A stretch of DNA of 27,045 nt from DATGQT01 sp035304085 (GCA_035304085.1 DATGQT010000258.1:1-27045); one strand, 5' to 3'. Counted from the stretch's first letter, positions 1-8,290 are shown. Made by a program: numbers and translations. The notes: generated from the sequence alone by a model not told the origin.

Positions 1-1066
1 AGGAGACGAACGGCATCGGGAGGCCCGTCACCGGGAGCAGCCCGCTGGCCACGCCGGCGTTGACGAAGCCGTAGAGCACGATCACGGCCGTGAGGCCGGT
101 GGCGAGGAACAGGCCCAGCGGGTCCGGCGCCTGGCGCGCGATGCGCAGGAAGCCGCGGAAGAGGAGCAGCACGAAGGCCAGCAGCAGCGCCGTCGCGCCC
201 ACGAGCCCCCACTCCTCGGCCACGATCGCGAAGATGAAGTCGTTGTAGGGCGCTGGGAGGAAGTCGCGCTGGACGCTCTTGCCGGGGCCGACGCCCGTCA
301 GCCCGCCGAGGGCGATGGCGATGCGGGCCTGGCTGGCCTGGTACCCCTCGGCCTGCTCGTCGTGGACCGCCTCCGGGTCGGTGTTGCCGAAGAGGGAGGT
401 GCCGAGGTAGCTCTCGAGGCGCGCCGCGCGCTCCGGCGAGGTCGAGAGGAAGAGGGCGCCGAGGGCGAGGAAGACGACGCCCGTGCCGGCGAGGTGGCGC
501 ACGCGCACGCGCCCGACGAACAGCATGATGGCCACGGCCATCAGCAGGATCGCCGCCGTCGAGAGGTTCTCGACCCCGATGAGCAGGAGCGTGGGGGCGA
601 TCCAGATGGCCAGCGGGAGGAAGGCGCGGTGGAAGTCCTCGACGTAGGGCTGCTTCTTGGCCAGCAGCGCGGCGCAGTGCAGCAGCAGCGCCACCTTCGC
701 CACGTCCGACGGCTGGAACGTGACGGGGCCGACCTCGAGCCAGCGCACGGCGCCGCCGGCGGCCACGCCGGCCACCTGCACCGCCGCCAGCAGCCCGAGC
801 GCCGCGATCAGGAACAGCTTCGAGAACCGGGCCAGCCGCCGGTAGTCGAGGAACGAGAAGACGGCCGCGGCGCCGAAGGCGAGGCCGAGGCGGAGGAGGT
901 GCTGGAAGAGGAACTGCTCGGTGTCGCCCTCGGCGGCCGTCGCGGCCAGGAACGCCGTCGCGCTGTAGACGGCCACCACGCCGACGGCCGCCAGCAGCAG
1001 CACGGCCGCGACGACGGCCTTGTCCGCCGGCGGCAGGGCGAGGGTCTTGGCGCGGGGCTGGCTCAT
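1..1066 (-). CDS. ftsW: FtsW, SEDS-family septal peptidoglycan polymerase (3' end outside window)
   Basis: This is a polytopic membrane glycosyltransferase that polymerises lipid II at the division septum with its partner FtsI. The ATG at 1066 opens 355 visible codons with no stop before the edge. The usual SEDS landmarks are present: QPSDVAK at residues 118-124, the extracellular PYNDFIFAIVAEEWG stretch at 273-287 whose Asp276 matches the conserved catalytic Asp, and SGLLPVTGLPMPFVS at 341-355, where the window cuts off just before the family's usual C-terminal segment. Several hydrophobic segments are visible (about 18-38, 60-75, 84-100, 150-185, 195-207, 290-305, 318-345). It is the last visible gene of the dcw cluster and is separated from murD by a mirrored heptad repeat. 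The SEDS assignment is firm. FtsW rather than RodA rests on the dcw context. Confidence 0.96.
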   Translation of the reverse strand, partial: MSQPRAKTLALPPADKAVVAAVLLLAAVGVVAVYSATAFLAATAAEGDTEQFLFQHLLRLGLAFGAAAVFSFLDYRRLARFSKLFLIAALGLLAAVQVAGVAAGGAVRWLEVGPVTFQPSDVAKVALLLHCAALLAKKQPYVEDFHRAFLPLAIWIAPTLLLIGVENLSTAAILLMAVAIMLFVGRVRVRHLAGTGVVFLALGALFLSTSPERAARLESYLGTSLFGNTDPEAVHDEQAEGYQASQARIAIALGGLTGVGPGKSVQRDFLPAPYNDFIFAIVAEEWGLVGATALLLAFVLLLFRGFLRIARQAPDPLGLFLATGLTAVIVLYGFVNAGVASGLLPVTGLPMPFVS

Positions 1067-1070
1067 CAGG

Positions 1071-1140
1071 GATCGGGGATTGCGGATTGCGGATGTGGGA
1101 CGGGGATGCGGCAAATCCGCAATCCGCATTCGATCACAGG
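1071..1140. repeat. Mirrored heptad array between murD and ftsW
   Basis: On the plus strand, 7-nt units run from 1071: GATCGGG, GATTGCG twice (1078 and 1085), GATGTGG (1092), GACGGGG (1099). The other side carries the reverse complement in phase: AAATCCG (1113), CAATCCG (1120), CATTCGA (1127), TCACAGG (1134). A perfect 14 bp inverted repeat links 1081-1094 with 1115-1128 around a 20 nt loop. The last unit overlaps the murD stop codon and C-terminal codons. The role is unknown. Confidence 0.85.
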
Positions 1141-2558
1141 CTCTGGACGAGGCGCTTGAAGGTGTCCCCGCGGTCCTCGTAGTTCTCGAACATGTCGAAC
1201 GAAGCGCAGGCGGGGCTGAGGAGGACGATGTCGCCCTCCTCGGCCATGAGGCGGGCGAACTGGATGGCCTCCTCCATGGTGTGGGCGCGGGCGGTGTGGG
1301 CGGTGCAGGGGCCGAGCTCGGCGAGCACCTTGTCCCCGCTCTCGCCGAGGCCGACGAGCCCCTTCACCTTCTCCTGCACGAGCCGCTTCAGCGGGCCGTA
1401 GTCGTTCCCCTTGTCCCGCCCGCCGGCGATGAGGACGACGTTGCCCGGGAACGACTCGAGCGCGTACCAGACGGCGTTGACGTTGGTCGCCTTCGAGTCG
1501 TTGACGTACGTGACGCCGTGGACCGTCCGCACCTTCTCGAGCCGGTGCGGCACGCCCTCGAACGACGTCAGGCTCTGGCGCACGACGTCGCTGCGGATCT
1601 CCATCGCGCGCGCGGCGATGGCGGCGGCGAGGGAGTTGTAGAGGTTGTGGCGCCCGCGGAGCGCCGCGTCGGACGAAGGCATGAGCTCCTCGTTGTGGAT
1701 CATGGGGTCCTGGGGGTCGAGGGACGCGGGGAGGGCTAGGACGATCTGGCCGTCGCCGTTGGCGTGCCAACGGACGTAGGCGCCGCGCTCCAGCTCCTGT
1801 TCGAGGGAGAACCCGTAGGGCACGATCCCGCGCCTCGGCGCCCACCACGAGACGTACTCGCGGACCAGCTCGTCGTCGTGGTTGTAGACGAGCCAGTCGC
1901 CCGGCTCGCCGGGCGAGCCGGGGCGCTGGTTCTCGAAGACGCGGAATTTGCTCTGGGCATAGCGGTTGAAGTCGTGGTCGTACCGGTCGAGGTGGTCGGG
2001 CGTGACGTTGAGGAGCACGGCCACCCGCGGCCGGAACGTGTCGATGTGGTCGAGCTGGAAGGACGACACCTCCAGGACGGCCACGGTCTCGTCGGTGACG
2101 GCCTCGACGTAGTCCGAGAACGGGTAGCCGATGTTGCCGCCGACGACGAAGTCGCGCTGGGCTGTGCGGAAGAGGTGGGCGATGAGGCTCGTCGTCGTCG
2201 TCTTCCCGTTGCTTCCGGTCACGGCGACGACGGGCCCGCGGCAGAACCAGCTCGCCGCCTCGATCTCGGAGTAGACCGGGAGCCGCTGGCGGAGGGCCTG
2301 TTGCACCATCGGGACGGTGCTCGGCACGCCGGGCGAGATCACGAGGAAGTCGGCGTCGAGCGCGCGCGGGGTGTGGCCGCCGAACTCGTACGCGACGCCG
2401 GCGGCGTCGAGTTGGGCGGCGAGGCGGTCGTCCCGCGCGCCGCGCTCCGTCAGGAAGACGGCGGCGCCGTGGCGGGCGAGCAGCCGCGCCGCGGCCAGCC
2501 CGCTCCGCGCCCCGCCGACGACGGTGACGCGCTTGCCGGTGATCTCGGTGGGGTTCAT
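1134..2558 (-). CDS. murD: UDP-N-acetylmuramoyl-L-alanine--D-glutamate ligase
   Basis: MurD is a cytoplasmic ATP-dependent ligase that adds D-glutamate to UDP-MurNAc-L-Ala, the second peptide step of peptidoglycan precursor synthesis. The 474 residues are a normal length. An N-terminal Rossmann-like UDP-binding domain starts at VTVVGGARSG (11-20). The ATP-binding P-loop is GSNGKTTTT at 115-123. The Mur-ligase signature NVTPDHLDRY lies at 184-193, GRHNLYNSLAAA at 302-313, and the C-terminal domain motif NDSKATN at 353-359, followed by GGRDKGNDY at 379-387 and LLSPACASFD at 446-455. The start ATG at 2558 gives the family N-terminus and has no clear Shine-Dalgarno. Mirrored heptad arrays lie on both sides, and the downstream one touches the stop codon. 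Confidence 0.97.
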   Translation of the reverse strand: MNPTEITGKRVTVVGGARSGLAAARLLARHGAAVFLTERGARDDRLAAQLDAAGVAYEFGGHTPRALDADFLVISPGVPSTVPMVQQALRQRLPVYSEIEAASWFCRGPVVAVTGSNGKTTTTSLIAHLFRTAQRDFVVGGNIGYPFSDYVEAVTDETVAVLEVSSFQLDHIDTFRPRVAVLLNVTPDHLDRYDHDFNRYAQSKFRVFENQRPGSPGEPGDWLVYNHDDELVREYVSWWAPRRGIVPYGFSLEQELERGAYVRWHANGDGQIVLALPASLDPQDPMIHNEELMPSSDAALRGRHNLYNSLAAAIAARAMEIRSDVVRQSLTSFEGVPHRLEKVRTVHGVTYVNDSKATNVNAVWYALESFPGNVVLIAGGRDKGNDYGPLKRLVQEKVKGLVGLGESGDKVLAELGPCTAHTARAHTMEEAIQFARLMAEEGDIVLLSPACASFDMFENYEDRGDTFKRLVQSL

Positions 2559-2565
2559 GGGGACC

Positions 2566-2631
2566 GTCGGCTTTCGGCTTTCAGTTGAGGGAGGGGCAGC
2601 CGACAGCCGAGGGCCGGCGGCCGACGGCCCG
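2566..2631. repeat. Mirrored heptad array between mraY and murD
   Basis: Plus-strand units are GTCGGCT (2566), TTCGGCT (2573) and TTCAGTT (2580), then a short spacer, then CAGCCGA twice (2597 and 2604), GGGCCGG (2611), CGGCCGA (2618) and CGGCCCG (2625). The two sides are reverse complements: 2567-2579 pairs with 2598-2610 at 12 of 13 positions around an 18 nt loop. The array fills nearly the whole gap from the murD start to the mraY stop. Confidence 0.85.
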
Positions 2632-3786
2632 CTACCGGATCCGCAACAGGAACAGGGTCAGGATCACCAGCAGCGCCGTCACGATCCAGAACCGGATCAC
2701 GATCTTGGACTCGTGGACGCCGAGGGCCTCGTAGTGGTGGTGGAGCGGGGCCATCCTGAAGACGCGGCGGCCCTCGCCCGTGCGGCGCTTCGTGTACTTG
2801 AAGTAGGCCGTCTGGACGATCACCGAGGCCGTCTCGACGAAGAAGATGCCCCCGAGGACGGGGAGGTACAGCTCCTTCTTGACGAGGATGGCGACGGTGG
2901 CGATGGCGGCCCCGAGCGCGAGGCTCCCGGTGTCGCCCATGAAGACCTGCGCGGGGTACCCGTTGTACCAGAGGAACCCGAAGCACGCCGCCACCAGCGC
3001 CGCGACGAAGATCGTCAGCTCCCCCGTTTCGCGGATGTAGAGGTCGTTGACGAAGTCGGCCGCCTCGATATTCCCCGTGATGTAGACCATCACGGCGAGG
3101 CCGAGGGCGACGAACGCGCTCGTCCCGGCGGTGAGGCCGTCGAGGCCGTCGGTGAGGTTGACGGCGTTCGAGACGCCCGCGAGGATGAACGTCAGCACGG
3201 GGATGTAGACGACCCACCCCACCTCGAACCCGACGAGCGGCGTCAGGAAGTCGTACTCGATGGTGCCGTTAGGGACGAAGGGCAGGCTCGTCTTCGTGTG
3301 CATGCCGTCGAGCTGGGGCCAGACGATGAGCCCGAGGCTGAGGAGGAAGCCGAGGGAGACCTGCCCCGCCAGCTTCGTCTTCTCCGCCAGCCCCTGCTTG
3401 TCCTTCTTCACTACCTTGATGTAGTCGTCGGCGAAGCCGAAGGCGCCCATCCAGAACGTGGCGAGGAGGGCGGCCCAGACGTATGCGTTCGTGAGGTCGC
3501 CCCAGAGCAGCGTCGCGCCGCCGAGGGCGAGGAGCAGGATGACCCCGCCCATCGTGGGCGTCCCCGCCTTGTGGCGGTGGCTGACGACGCCGGCGTCCTC
3601 GCCCTCGCGGATGGTTTCGCCGATCTGCTTGACGCGGAGCCAGTCGATCAGCCGCTTCCCGGCGAACAGCGCGATCAGCAGCGCCGTCCCCGCCGCGAGC
3701 GTGGCGCGGACGGTGATGAACTGGAAGACGTCGAACCCGGGCGGGTCGAACATCGCGTTCAGCCAGGTGAGGAGGTGGTAGAGCAT
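2632..3786 (-). CDS. mraY: Phospho-N-acetylmuramoyl-pentapeptide transferase
   Basis: MraY is an integral membrane enzyme that transfers phospho-MurNAc-pentapeptide from UDP to undecaprenyl phosphate, making lipid I on the cytoplasmic face. The protein is 384 residues with about ten hydrophobic segments. Diagnostic motifs are FGFADDYIK at 117-124 (Asp120 and Asp121), NAVNLTDGLDGL at 207-218, FMGDTGSLALG at 282-292 and PLHHHYE at 347-353, which together form the Mg2+ and UDP site. The ATG at 3786 gives the expected N-terminus. In many bacteria murF lies between murE and mraY. Here murE is directly upstream, separated only by a 128 bp gap with a mirrored repeat. Confidence 0.97.
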   Translation of the reverse strand: MLYHLLTWLNAMFDPPGFDVFQFITVRATLAAGTALLIALFAGKRLIDWLRVKQIGETIREGEDAGVVSHRHKAGTPTMGGVILLLALGGATLLWGDLTNAYVWAALLATFWMGAFGFADDYIKVVKKDKQGLAEKTKLAGQVSLGFLLSLGLIVWPQLDGMHTKTSLPFVPNGTIEYDFLTPLVGFEVGWVVYIPVLTFILAGVSNAVNLTDGLDGLTAGTSAFVALGLAVMVYITGNIEAADFVNDLYIRETGELTIFVAALVAACFGFLWYNGYPAQVFMGDTGSLALGAAIATVAILVKKELYLPVLGGIFFVETASVIVQTAYFKYTKRRTGEGRRVFRMAPLHHHYEALGVHESKIVIRFWIVTALLVILTLFLLRIR

Positions 3787-3831
3787 CAGTGGGGGTGGGT
3801 GCGCTCGCTCGGGCGCCCCGGCTCGGCGCAG

Positions 3832-3885
3832 GACGACGGACGACGGACGACGGACGACGGCGCGTGGTCCGTCGTCCGTGGTCTG
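3832..3885. repeat. Mirrored heptad array between murE and mraY
   Basis: Four perfect plus-strand copies of GACGACG start at 3832, 3839, 3846 and 3853. After a short spacer the reverse complement follows as TGGTCCG (3865), TCGTCCG (3872) and TGGTCTG (3879). A perfect 13 bp inverted repeat joins 3843-3855 to 3867-3879. This is the least degenerate array in the window, which suggests recent expansion. The rest of the 128 bp gap shows nothing else clear. Confidence 0.88.
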
Positions 3886-3914
3886 CGGTTCTTCAGGAAT
3901 GAGCGCGGCATGGA

Positions 3915-5510
3915 TCAGTTCGCTCGGCGGTCGAACGCGGCGCGGAGTTCACGGCGGTCGTCGAAGGGGCGCTTCTCGGCGCCGACGATCTGGTAGTCTT
4001 CGTGGCCCTTGCCGGCCACCACCACCACGTCGCCGGGGGCGGCGCGGGCGGCGGCGTGGGCGATGGCCGCGGCGCGGTCGGGGATGACCGCCGCCGCGTC
4101 GGGGTTCGTGAGGCCGGATCGGATCTCGGCGAGGATGGCGTCGGGGTCCTCGCCTCTGGGGTTGTCGCTGGTGAGGACGACGCGGTCGGCGAGGGCCTCG
4201 GCTAGGCGGCCCATCACGGGGCGCTTCGCCCGGTCGCGGTCGCCGCCGCAGCCGAAGACGGCCCAGAGCCGCTGACCCTCGCCCATCATCCCGCGCGCGG
4301 TGCGGAGGACGTTCTCCAGCGCGTCCGGGGTGTGGGCGTAATCGACGACGCCGAGGACGCCGTCGTCGGAGCGGACGGTCTCGAAGCGGCCGGGGACGCC
4401 GGGGGCCTCGGCCAGCACGTCGAGCACCTCATCCCGCCCGTAGCCGAGGGCGCGGCCGACGGCGTAGGCGGCGGCGAGGTTGTAGGCGTTGAAGCCGCCG
4501 GCGAGGCGGAACGTCCGCTCTGCGCCGTCGAGGCGGAGGCGGAGGCCGTCGAGCGCGTTCTCCAGCACCTCCACCCGCACGTCGGCCGCCGGGTCGGTGC
4601 CGTAGGTAACGACGGGCGCCATCGTGTCGGCCACCATCTCGGCCCACGCCGCGTCGTCGCGGTTGACGACGGCGACGGCGCCGTCGTCGAGCCCGTCGAA
4701 CAGCCGCTTCTTGGCGGCGCGGTAGTGCTCGAAGGACGGGTGGAAGTCGAGGTGGTCGTGCGTGAGGTTGGTGAAGACGCCGGCGCGGAAGCGCTGGGCG
4801 CGCACGCGGTCGAGGGCGAGCCCGTGGGAGGAGACCTCCATGGCGCAGGCGCCGCAGCCGGCGTCCACCATCGCACGGAGGAGCGCGTTGAGCTCGATGG
4901 CCTCCGGCGTCGTGTAGGCCGTCTCCACCCGGCGCTCGCCGATCCGGTTCTCGACGGTGCCGACCAGGCCGGCCCTTACGCCCAGCGCCGTGAGGAGGCG
5001 GTAGAGGAGGAAGGCCGTCGTCGTCTTGCCGTTGGTGCCGGTGACGCCGAGGAGGTCGAGGTGGCGGCTCGGGGCGCCGTAGAACGCATTTGCGAGCTCC
5101 CCGAGCGCCGCCCGCGTGTCCGTGACGGGCACGAGCACACAGGCGGCGCCGGGGAGTCGCTCACCCTTCCCCAAGGGTTCGTTGGCCGCCGCCGCATTGC
5201 CGAGCGAGTTCGGCCGGTCGCGGTACCACTCGGCACTCACGACGGCGGCGACGGCGCCATTCTGCACAGCCGTGTCAAGGAACAGGTGCCCGTCCGTGTG
5301 GTCGCCGCTGCGGGCAACGAACAGGGTGCCGGGCGTCACCGCGCGGCTGTCGTCAGCCAGGCGGTGGATGAGGAGGGAGCCCGCTTCTTCCGGGATCGCT
5401 TCGCGATCGGGCGCCGCCAGCAGGCCGGCCGCTCGCAGGGGGGCGAGCAGGCCGGCCAGCGGCGCCGGGGGGACATCGGGCTCGAACGGGAAAGAACGGG
5501 GGGCGCCCAC
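3915..5510 (-). CDS. murE: UDP-MurNAc-tripeptide synthetase, meso-DAP type
   Basis: MurE is a cytoplasmic ATP-dependent ligase that adds the third stem-peptide residue to UDP-MurNAc-L-Ala-D-Glu. It has 531 residues with the P-loop GTNGKTTT at 158-165, TNLTHDHLDFH at 247-257, the AAK motif with the expected carbamylated lysine at about Lys267, and YAHTPDALEN at 391-400. DNPR at 449-452, followed by GKGHEDYQ at 500-507, is the signature for meso-diaminopimelate rather than L-lysine, so a DAP-type wall is predicted. The start is GTG at 5510, only 4 nt after the ftsI stop, so translational coupling to ftsI is likely. Residues 95-121 form a loosely conserved insertion before the central domain. 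The tail ends in a short basic stretch. Confidence 0.96.
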   Translation of the reverse strand: MGAPRSFPFEPDVPPAPLAGLLAPLRAAGLLAAPDREAIPEEAGSLLIHRLADDSRAVTPGTLFVARSGDHTDGHLFLDTAVQNGAVAAVVSAEWYRDRPNSLGNAAAANEPLGKGERLPGAACVLVPVTDTRAALGELANAFYGAPSRHLDLLGVTGTNGKTTTAFLLYRLLTALGVRAGLVGTVENRIGERRVETAYTTPEAIELNALLRAMVDAGCGACAMEVSSHGLALDRVRAQRFRAGVFTNLTHDHLDFHPSFEHYRAAKKRLFDGLDDGAVAVVNRDDAAWAEMVADTMAPVVTYGTDPAADVRVEVLENALDGLRLRLDGAERTFRLAGGFNAYNLAAAYAVGRALGYGRDEVLDVLAEAPGVPGRFETVRSDDGVLGVVDYAHTPDALENVLRTARGMMGEGQRLWAVFGCGGDRDRAKRPVMGRLAEALADRVVLTSDNPRGEDPDAILAEIRSGLTNPDAAAVIPDRAAAIAHAAARAAPGDVVVVAGKGHEDYQIVGAEKRPFDDRRELRAAFDRRAN

Positions 5511-5514
5511 GGCT

Positions 5515-7647
5515 CTACTGGAGCGTGAGCACGGCCTGCGCCGGCAGCGCGCTGCCGGCCGCGGGCGACTGGGCGGTCACGGCCCCGCTCCCCACCAGCC
5601 GCGCCTCGACGCCGAGGGCGGCGAGCCAGGCGACGGCGCGGCGGGCCGAGAGGCCGCGGAGGTCGGGCATGGCCGCCCCGGCGGGCGCGCTGGCGGGCCG
5701 GGCCGAGGAGGGCCCTGCGGACACGCCGGCGGGAGCGGCGACGAGTCGGACGGCGTGGCGGACGTCGGCGCGGTCGCCGGGGGCGGGGTCCTGCTCGGCG
5801 ACGGGCGCCCACGGGGCGTCGTCGTCGGCGCGGACGGGGAAGCCGCGGGCGAGCAAGCGGCCCTCGGCGAGCACGGCCGGCATCCCGTCCACGTCGGGCA
5901 CGGGCGCCTCGGCGCGCTCGGGCAGCGGCGCCGCCGGCGCCACGCGCGCGGCGATGGAGGGGAACGTGCCGATCCACCGGCGGGCGATGGCGCCGAAGAT
6001 GGGGGCCGAGACGGAGCCGCCGTAGTACCCGTTCTGTGGCCCGTCGAGCACGACGATCAGGGCGACCTCGGGGGCCTCGACGGGGAAGAAGCCGACGAAG
6101 GTGGCGCGGTAGCTGTGCGTGTAGCCGCCGCCGGCGGCCGTCTGCGCCGTCCCCGTCTTCCCCGCGATCCGCAGCCCCTCGACGGCGGCGCGGCGGGCGG
6201 TCCCGTCGCGCGAGACGACGCGCTCGAAGTGGGGCACGAGCCGCGCGGCCGTCTCCTCGGAGAAGGCGCGGCGGACGGAGTCCTGGTGCGCCTCGCTGAC
6301 GCGCCACACCGTCCGCCCGCGCGCGTCGCGCCGCTCGGCGACGACGTAGGGCTGGACGAGGAGGCCGCCGTTGGCGAGGGCGCAGTAGGCCGTGAGGATC
6401 TGGAGCGGCGTGGCCGAGACCTCGTAGCCCGTCGCCATCCACGGGAGGGTGAGGCGGCCGAACTCGCTGGGCCGCTTGAGCCGGCCGGTAACCTCGCCGG
6501 GGAGGTCCACCCACGACGGCGAGCCGAACCCGAGCGCGCGCGCGTAGCGGTAGAGGTCGGCCGGCTCCATCTCCAGCGCCGTCCGCGCCATGGCGACGTT
6601 GGAGGAGACGGCTATGGCGTCACCGAAGGTGAGGCGGCCGTAGGCGTGGCTGTCGCGCATGGTCCGCCCGCGGATGACGGCCCAGCCGGGGCCGGCGTCC
6701 ACGGTGTCCTCAGGGCTGACCGTGCCCGTCTCGAGGGCGGCGACGGCGGTGACGAGCTTGAACGTCGAGCCCGGCTCGATGCGGTCGGTGATGGCGTGGT
6801 TGCGGCGGGCGGCCTCGGCGTAGCCGCCGGGGCTGTTGGGGTCGTAGTCCGGGACGTTGGCGAGGGCGAGGATGGCGCCCGTGCGGGGGTCCATCGCGAT
6901 GGCGGTGCCCCAGCGCGCGCCCGCCGCGGCCACGCCGCGCGCGAGCTCCTCCTCGAGGATCGCCTGCCGCACGAGGTCGATGGTCAGGACGAGGTGCTCG
7001 CCGTGCTTCGGCTCCACCACGGCCCCGCCCACGACGGCCTTGACGACGCCGCGGCGGTCGCGCTGGACGGCCCGCCGACCCGGCTCGCCGCGGAGGTACG
7101 CGTCGTACTGCTGCTCCAGCCCGGCGATGCCCCGGAGGTCGGCGTCGACGTGGCCGAGGACGTGGCTGGCGAGGCGGCCGTAGTTGTAGCGGCGGGCGAC
7201 GGTGCCGTCGACGATGAGGCCGGGGACGTCGGCGGCGTCGAGCTCCGCCTTGGCCGCCTCGTCGAGGGCGCGGACGAGGAGGACGTACTTCGGGCTCGTC
7301 CGATCCCGCACGAGCCGGCGGAAGTGGCCGGCCGGCCGGCCGGTGGCGCGGGCCAGCAGGTCGTACAGCTCCTCGGCCTTCGCGTCGAAGCCGGGGACGG
7401 ACGGGTCCACGGCCACCTCGTAGCGGGCGGTGCTGACGGCGAGGGCGCGCCCGGCGCGGTCGTAGATCGACCCCCGCACGGCCGGCAGCTCGACGAAGCT
7501 CGACGCCTGCCGCTCCCCGCGCGCGCGCAGCTCGGCCCCCTCGCCCAGGTGGATCTTCACCATCTGGAACACCACGCCCGCCGGCAGCAGCATCAGCAGC
7601 GCCGTCACGACGTAGAGCCGGGTGAGGATGGACTCGCGGGGATTCAT
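5515..7647 (-). CDS. ftsI: Septal peptidoglycan transpeptidase (PBP) with C-terminal PASTA domains
   Basis: This class B penicillin-binding protein cross-links septal peptidoglycan in the periplasm, presumably with FtsW. With the ATG at 7647 it has 710 residues. There is a signal-anchor at about 11-29, a dimerisation/pedestal domain from RGSIYDRAGRALA (58-70), and a transpeptidase domain with STFK at 294-297 (nucleophile Ser294), SSN at 348-350 and KTGT at 497-500. Two PASTA-like repeats follow, a degenerate one at about 582-636 and a clearer one starting MPDLRGLSARRA at 660, linked by an Ala/Pro/Ser-rich hinge. An in-frame ATG at 7695 would add 16 residues encoded by the mirrored repeat, so I prefer 7647, where the family N-terminus begins. 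The next gene, murE, starts 4 nt after the stop. Confidence 0.95.
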   Translation of the reverse strand: MNPRESILTRLYVVTALLMLLPAGVVFQMVKIHLGEGAELRARGERQASSFVELPAVRGSIYDRAGRALAVSTARYEVAVDPSVPGFDAKAEELYDLLARATGRPAGHFRRLVRDRTSPKYVLLVRALDEAAKAELDAADVPGLIVDGTVARRYNYGRLASHVLGHVDADLRGIAGLEQQYDAYLRGEPGRRAVQRDRRGVVKAVVGGAVVEPKHGEHLVLTIDLVRQAILEEELARGVAAAGARWGTAIAMDPRTGAILALANVPDYDPNSPGGYAEAARRNHAITDRIEPGSTFKLVTAVAALETGTVSPEDTVDAGPGWAVIRGRTMRDSHAYGRLTFGDAIAVSSNVAMARTALEMEPADLYRYARALGFGSPSWVDLPGEVTGRLKRPSEFGRLTLPWMATGYEVSATPLQILTAYCALANGGLLVQPYVVAERRDARGRTVWRVSEAHQDSVRRAFSEETAARLVPHFERVVSRDGTARRAAVEGLRIAGKTGTAQTAAGGGYTHSYRATFVGFFPVEAPEVALIVVLDGPQNGYYGGSVSAPIFGAIARRWIGTFPSIAARVAPAAPLPERAEAPVPDVDGMPAVLAEGRLLARGFPVRADDDAPWAPVAEQDPAPGDRADVRHAVRLVAAPAGVSAGPSSARPASAPAGAAMPDLRGLSARRAVAWLAALGVEARLVGSGAVTAQSPAAGSALPAQAVLTLQ

Positions 7648-7650
7648 GGG

Positions 7651-7720
7651 GCGAGGGGTGACGGGCGATAGGCGATTGGAGGAGCACGACTCCAATCGCC
7701 CATCGCTATTCGCTCATCAC
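7651..7720. repeat. Mirrored heptad array between ftsL-like gene and ftsI
   Basis: Plus-strand units are GCGAGGG (7651), GTGACGG (7658), GCGATAG (7665) and GCGATTG (7672). After an 8 nt loop come CAATCGC (7693), CCATCGC (7700), TATTCGC (7707) and TCATCAC (7714). The core is a perfect 11 bp stem (7671-7681 with 7690-7700), extending to 16 of 17 pairs at 7665-7681 and 7690-7706. The last two units overlap the stop and final codons of the ftsL-like gene. Confidence 0.88.
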
Positions 7721-8257
7721 TCGAATGGTGGGGCCGTAGGCGACGCCCTCCACGAGGCCGAGGGCGGCGGCGCGGTCGAGGATCTGGTCGGGGCCGATCA
7801 TCCGGTCGTAGGCGCCCTGGAGGCGCTCGTGCGTGAGGTGGAGCTGGAGGTTCTCCCGCTCGGCCCGCTGCAGCGCCGCCGCCGTCGCCTGCGTCGCGAA
7901 CACGTGGCCCACGTAGAGCGTGGCGGCGATGCAGCCGACGAGCACCCACACCCCGAAGCGGAGCGACGGGGCGACGTCGAGGAAGCGGGCGCGGCGGGCC
8001 TTCGCCGCCAGCACCTGCTTCGTCACCTTCTTCGTCGCGCTCTTCTTCCGCGCCTTCGAGCCGACGCCGAGGTCGGCCCAGCCGGGGAAGCCGGCGAGGG
8101 GGGCGGGGGCGTGCTGCCGCGCGGCGGCGGCCTTCCGGCGGCGCGTCGTCGCGGCGGTGTTCGAGGGGGTCCTGGTCTTCGACCGGCCTCTCCTCGTCGG
8201 CGCGGCGGGCGCGCGGGTCTCACGGCGGGTCGAGCGGGCTCGGGTAGCGGTGGACAT
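7706..8257 (-). CDS. ftsL: FtsL-like bitopic division protein with long basic N-terminal tail
   Basis: FtsL is a small divisome protein that bridges to FtsW/FtsI through a periplasmic coiled coil. The product has 183 residues. Residues 1-92 are low-complexity and strongly basic (Arg, Lys, Ala, Thr, Pro), so the tail should be cytoplasmic. A single transmembrane helix follows at about 101-120 (GVWVLVGCIAATLYVGHVF). The periplasmic part at about 124-170 is helical and coiled-coil-like (QRAERENLQLHLTHERLQ) and ends in the LGLVEG-type turn typical of FtsL/DivIC proteins. Sequence similarity in this family is low, so the call rests mainly on topology and position between rsmH and ftsI. The tail is much longer than in E. 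coli FtsL (about 120 residues in all). The last codons lie inside a mirrored heptad array. Confidence 0.8.
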   Translation of the reverse strand: MSTATRARSTRRETRAPAAPTRRGRSKTRTPSNTAATTRRRKAAAARQHAPAPLAGFPGWADLGVGSKARKKSATKKVTKQVLAAKARRARFLDVAPSLRFGVWVLVGCIAATLYVGHVFATQATAAALQRAERENLQLHLTHERLQGAYDRMIGPDQILDRAAALGLVEGVAYGPTIRVMSE

Positions 8258-8290
8258 GGGCGGTGGCGGTGGTGGAGGAATCGGCGCGAG

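Noticed and set aside
3832..3860. Possible CRISPR-like repeats
   Set aside because: Units are 7 nt, contiguous without spacers, and mirrored by their reverse complement. There are no cas genes.
5116..7671. An 851-codon plus-strand frame opposite murE and ftsI
   Set aside because: It is a composition shadow of the minus-strand genes, with no recognisable motif or start signal.
7648..7695. Upstream ATG at 7695 as the start of ftsI
   Set aside because: The extra codons are encoded by the mirrored heptad array and precede the family N-terminus.
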